Source of the DNA: Bacteroidota bacterium
Lineage (GTDB): Bacteria > Bacteroidota > Bacteroidia > Bacteroidales > Paludibacteraceae
Direction of reading: 5' to 3'
Length of the DNA: 7,145 nt
NCBI GenBank assembly: GCA_017860335.1
Contig: JAFNAU010000099.1
Location: 1-7,145 of the forward strand
Below, piece by piece: positions 5,636 through 7,145 of the stretch. The position numbers and the translations under genes are program-made. The notes under the pieces were generated by a model, which ran no database searches, was not told the origin of the DNA, and saw only the letters and a program-made list of their open reading frames with translations. Position 1 is the first letter of the stretch. Every line of letters starts with the position of its first letter.

Positions 5636-6883
5636 ATGGCTATTATCAAACCATTCAAAGGCATTCGTCCACCAAAAGATTTAGTAGAGAAAGTAGCGTC
5701 ACGCCCTTACGATGTACTCAACTCGGAAGAGGCAAGACAGGAAGCAGAAGGAAATCAGTACTCGCTTTATCACATTATCAAACCTGAAATAGATTTCGCT
5801 CCCGGCACAGACGAGCATGACGAAAAGGTTTATCTGAAGGCTGCAGAGAATTTTGCCAAATTCCGTAAAAACGGCTGGCTCGTTCAGGATGAAACAGAGA
5901 AGTATTACGTGTATGCCCAGACCATGAGCGGACGCACTCAGTACGGAATGGTGGTTTGCGCCAGTGTGGACGACTACATGACCGGTAAGATAAAAAAACA
6001 CGAGCTTACCCGCCGCGATAAGGAAGAAGACCGTATGAAACATGTGCGTGTAAACAATGCCAACGTGGAACCCGTGTTTTTCGCCTACCCCCACCGCGAC
6101 GATCTGGACACCATTGTTGCCGGTATCACGGCCAATGAACCCGAATATGATTTTACTGCCGAACTGGATGGATTCAGACATCAGTTCTGGGTAATTGAAG
6201 ATCGTGGCCTTATTGAACAAATAACCCGTATCTTTGCTGAAATACCTTCGATGTACATTGCCGACGGACATCACCGCAGCGCCGCTGCCGCATTGGTTGG
6301 CAACGAGAAAAAACTTCAGAATCCTGCACACAAAGGAGATGAAGAGTACAACTTCTTCATGGCCGTTTGTTTCCCCGACAATCAGCTGAACATCATTGAC
6401 TACAACCGGGTGGTAAAGGACCTGAACGGATTATCGGATGAAGAATTTCTTGAAAAACTGAAAGAAAACTTCATCGTGGAAGAAAAAGGAGCTGAAATCT
6501 ATAAACCGGACAGCCTGCATAATTTCTCGCTCTACCTGAGTAACAAGTGGTATTCGCTTACCTCTAAATCCGGAACATACAACGATAATGATCCGATTGG
6601 TGTTCTGGACGTTACCATATCATCCAATCTTATTCTGGATGAAATACTGGGCATCAAAGACCTCCGCAGCGACAAACGCATTGACTTTATAGGTGGCATA
6701 CGCGGACTGGGTGAGTTGAAACGACGCGTTGACAGCGGCGAAATGAAAGTCGCGCTGGCATTGTATCCCGTTTCGATGAAACAACTTATTGACATTGCCG
6801 ATACCGGAAACATCATGCCACCCAAAACGACCTGGTTCGAGCCAAAACTCCGTTCGGGACTGGTTATTCATGAATTGGTTTAA
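5636..6883 (+). CDS. DUF1015 family protein with DGHHR motif (possible serine-linked enzyme)
   Basis: The 415-residue protein is a complete member of the DUF1015 family. Landmarks in order: the start IIKPFKGIRPP (3-13), ASRPYDV (21-27), KHELTRRDKEEDR (121-133), SMYIADGHHRSAAAA (205-219), DYNRVV (255-260) and the C-terminal block MPPKTTWFEPKLRSGL (394-409). No signal peptide or membrane segment is visible, so it is probably cytoplasmic. The family has no settled function that I know of. The DGHHR motif resembles that of ParB/sulfiredoxin-fold proteins, which include the free-serine kinases SerK and SbnI, and some family members have been labelled ParB-like. In Bacteroidota the gene is, from memory, often next to serC and serA; here the nearest metabolic gene is sdaA. 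A role in serine metabolism is therefore an inference. The start has an A-rich leader and a promoter box 34 bases upstream. A PorE-like gene follows 80 bases later. Confidence 0.92.
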   Translation: MAIIKPFKGIRPPKDLVEKVASRPYDVLNSEEARQEAEGNQYSLYHIIKPEIDFAPGTDEHDEKVYLKAAENFAKFRKNGWLVQDETEKYYVYAQTMSGRTQYGMVVCASVDDYMTGKIKKHELTRRDKEEDRMKHVRVNNANVEPVFFAYPHRDDLDTIVAGITANEPEYDFTAELDGFRHQFWVIEDRGLIEQITRIFAEIPSMYIADGHHRSAAAALVGNEKKLQNPAHKGDEEYNFFMAVCFPDNQLNIIDYNRVVKDLNGLSDEEFLEKLKENFIVEEKGAEIYKPDSLHNFSLYLSNKWYSLTSKSGTYNDNDPIGVLDVTISSNLILDEILGIKDLRSDKRIDFIGGIRGLGELKRRVDSGEMKVALALYPVSMKQLIDIADTGNIMPPKTTWFEPKLRSGLVIHELV

Positions 6884-6963
6884 AAACACGGTTGCCGGAC
6901 AATAAAACCGCCACAAAAAAGTTTATCATTAGAGATTATAAGTCACAACGTATCCCGATAATA

Positions 6964-7145
6964 ATGCTTAAGTTCAAATCATCCGGTCTGTTAGTTCTGC
7001 TGGCTGTCGTTACGCTGCAGTCGTGCGGTATTAAAGCGCGGCTCGCCAAAGCCGACAAACGCTACGCCCTGGGCGAATACGCCGTAGCCGGTGATTTATA
7101 CAAAAGTGTATATTCGCGCATTCCTTCGAAAAACAAACCCCTGCG
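6964..7145 (+). CDS. PorE-like lipoprotein, N-terminal 60 residues (runs off the right edge)
   Basis: The frame opens at ATG 6964 and stays open to the end of the window. It starts with a lipoprotein signal: MLKFKSS, a hydrophobic core LLVLLAVVTL and a lipobox LQSC, giving lipidated Cys21. It continues with a TPR-like helical pair, KADKRYALGEYAVAGDLY followed by KSVYSRIPSKNK. This pattern is typical of the start of large Bacteroidota lipoproteins with TPR, beta-propeller (PD40) and C-terminal OmpA-like domains, whose best-known member is PorE, a peptidoglycan-binding part of the type IX secretion machinery. Only the start is visible, so the downstream domains are inferred and a shorter TPR lipoprotein is possible. 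It lies 80 bases after the DUF1015 gene in the same direction, and no clear promoter box is seen in that gap. Confidence 0.7.
   Translation, partial: MLKFKSSGLLVLLAVVTLQSCGIKARLAKADKRYALGEYAVAGDLYKSVYSRIPSKNKPL

Noticed and set aside
5699..6331. Minus-strand open frame of 210 codons opposite DUF1015
   Set aside because: It is an antisense shadow of a clearly conserved plus-strand protein and has no promoter or recognisable motif.
6889..6910. CGGTT/AACCG hairpin after DUF1015 as a terminator
   Set aside because: The stem is only 5 bp with a 12-base loop, and is followed by an A run, not a T run, on the plus strand.

Overview
The window looks like a chromosomal segment of a Bacteroidota species, probably in or near Bacteroidales. 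Three things point there. The promoters upstream of the well-supported genes carry the TAnnTTTG -7 box typical of that phylum. Start codons are preceded by A/T-rich leaders, mostly without a Shine-Dalgarno sequence. The proteins have a Bacteroidota character: two lipoproteins (one with a likely surface-export signal), a short secreted-protein N-terminus, and the start of what resembles a type IX secretion PorE-like protein.

Layout. 1-93 (minus) is the 5' end of a secreted protein. 94-1594 is an A/T-rich stretch with no intact, confidently real gene; its main content is a decayed minus-strand gene (about 417-1206) whose pieces lie in at least two frames. 1595-3395 (plus) holds lptB, the LPS-export ATPase, then rnz, the tRNA 3'-end endonuclease, 40 bases apart and probably one operon. 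3498-4703 (minus) is sdaA, an iron-sulfur L-serine ammonia-lyase converging on rnz, with a weak hairpin between them. 4861-5481 (plus) is an A/T-rich orphan lipoprotein with one perfect dockerin/EF-hand-type calcium loop. 5636-6883 (plus) is a complete DUF1015 protein with a DGHHR motif. 6964 to the right edge (plus) is the lipoprotein signal and first TPR-like helices of a PorE-like protein.

How the genes relate. LptB works in envelope biogenesis, RNase Z in tRNA maturation, and SdaA removes serine to pyruvate and ammonia. DUF1015 genes in Bacteroidota are, from memory, often found beside the serine biosynthesis genes serC and serA, so the closeness of sdaA and DUF1015 may be meaningful, although each has its own promoter and an unrelated lipoprotein gene sits between them. 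Most of the window is ordinary housekeeping sequence. I found no clear new multi-gene system. The points most worth a second look are the DUF1015 protein as a possible ParB/SerK-like serine enzyme, the decayed gene, and the calcium-loop lipoprotein.
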